Assembly: GCA_029573925.1 (NCBI GenBank)
Contig: JAKQBV010000487.1
Span: forward strand, 1 to 6,695
From: a bacterium
Lineage (GTDB): Bacteria; UBP15; UBA6099
Direction of reading: 5' to 3'
DNA length: 6,695 bases
Each line of letters begins with the position of its first letter. Positions within the stretch are counted from its first letter, which is position 1. Shown in pieces: positions 6,088 to 6,695 of this stretch. The position numbers were made by a program, and so were the translations under genes. The notes beneath the pieces were generated by a model. It was not told where the DNA came from. It saw only the letters and a list, made by a program, of their open reading frames with translations, and ran no database searches.

Positions 6088-6695
6088 ATGGAAAAACATT
6101 TTTATACGCTTGGAATAGAGACATCCTGCGACGAGACATCGGCGGCTGTTCTGGACGGGCCAGACAAGCTTTTGTCGAACGTGGTGGCGTCTCAGGAGAA
6201 GATACACGCGCGGTTCGGAGGAGTGGTTCCGGAGATAGCGGCGAGGAAGCACGTCGAGGCGGTGAACCACATAATATCGGCGGCGCTTGAGGAAGCCGGG
6301 GCCGGGTTCGGAGATATCGACCTGATAGCTGTGACGACCGGGCCGGGGCTTGCGGTGAGCCTGCTGGTGGGGATATCGGCGGCGCGCGCGTTGTCTCACT
6401 CGCTGGGCATCCCTGCGGTGGGAGTCAGCCATCTTGAAGGGCATCTGTTGGCGAACTGCATCGGCGGCGCGGGCGCGGATTTCCCCGCTGTCTGCCTTCT
6501 GGTGTCCGGCGGTCATACGGAGATTATCTACGTGGCGGGGATGGGCGATTACGAGCCGCTTGGAACTACGGTGGACGACGCGGCTGGGGAGGCGTTCGAC
6601 AAAGTGGCGCGCGCTCTCGGTCTCGGATATCCCGGCGGCCCGGCAATTCAGCGCGCGGCGGCTGCTGGCGACCCGAAAAAAATTTCCTTCCCACG
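6088..6695 (+). CDS. tsaD: tRNA N6-threonylcarbamoyladenosine synthase subunit TsaD, 3' end outside the window
   Basis: TsaD (older names Gcp, YgjD) transfers the threonylcarbamoyl group from TsaC-made threonylcarbamoyl-AMP to A37 of tRNAs that read ANN codons, working with TsaB and TsaE in the cytosol. The frame stays open to the window edge, giving about 202 of the usual 330-345 residues. The ASKHA-fold N-terminus reads GIETSCDETSAAV (9-21). The metal-binding histidines are in HLEGH (H115 and H119), and SGGHTEI (from 140) and the GEAFDKVARALGL block follow. The start is fixed: the only in-frame start after the TGA at 6070 is ATG 6088. Its ribosome binding site is poor (GGAAG at 6081-6085, only two bases away; GAGG at 6071-6074 is far), so coupling to the upstream DUF4127 gene is likely. 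The older 'O-sialoglycoprotein endopeptidase' label for this family is obsolete. Confidence 0.97.
   Translation, partial: MEKHFYTLGIETSCDETSAAVLDGPDKLLSNVVASQEKIHARFGGVVPEIAARKHVEAVNHIISAALEEAGAGFGDIDLIAVTTGPGLAVSLLVGISAARALSHSLGIPAVGVSHLEGHLLANCIGGAGADFPAVCLLVSGGHTEIIYVAGMGDYEPLGTTVDDAAGEAFDKVARALGLGYPGGPAIQRAAAAGDPKKISFP

Noticed and set aside
5398..6516. 372-codon open frame on the minus strand
   Set aside because: It spans the end of DUF4127 and the start of tsaD, both well supported on the plus strand; its Arg/His-rich translation is an antisense artefact.

Overview
The window is a compact stretch of plus-strand housekeeping genes in a GC-rich bacterial chromosome (roughly 60% GC by eye). 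In order it holds the 3' end of lon (ATP-dependent protease La), a complete valS (valyl-tRNA synthetase), a membrane-anchored SPOR-domain protein, lspA (lipoprotein signal peptidase II), a complete DUF4127-family gene of unknown function, and the 5' two-thirds of tsaD (tRNA t6A37 synthesis). No RNA gene, mobile element, CRISPR array or minus-strand gene could be supported.

Layout. lon and valS overlap by 14 bp, and the valS ribosome binding site lies inside the last codons of lon, so they read as one transcription unit. A 110-bp gap follows valS. It is the only substantial non-coding stretch and contains three copies of GCGGACAC, an AT-rich candidate -10 element and a possible hairpin; a second transcript may start here. 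From there the genes are again tightly packed: the SPOR gene, a 30-bp gap, lspA, an 8-bp overlap, the DUF4127 gene, a 15-bp gap, then tsaD. No convincing intrinsic terminator is visible anywhere.

Functions. The first pair covers protein quality control and Val-tRNA charging. The second group mixes envelope tasks (septal peptidoglycan binding by a SPOR protein, lipoprotein maturation by LspA) with tRNA modification (TsaD). The DUF4127 protein sits between lspA and tsaD and is probably co-translated with lspA, but its role cannot be read from the sequence.

Organism. The gene set, a DUF4127 protein next to lspA and tsaD, the GC-rich composition and heavy use of the ATA isoleucine codon suggest a Gram-negative-type anaerobe; Synergistota is my best guess, at low to moderate confidence and from memory of that group, not from a search. 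The order valS then a SPOR-domain gene also resembles the valS-folC-comC-spoIIB order of Bacillus, without folC and comC.

I do not see an obviously new multi-gene system. The parts most worth a second look are the DUF4127 gene and its tight linkage, the repeat-bearing gap upstream of the SPOR gene, a possible 8-codon leader ORF before lspA, and the uneven isoleucine codon use across the genes.
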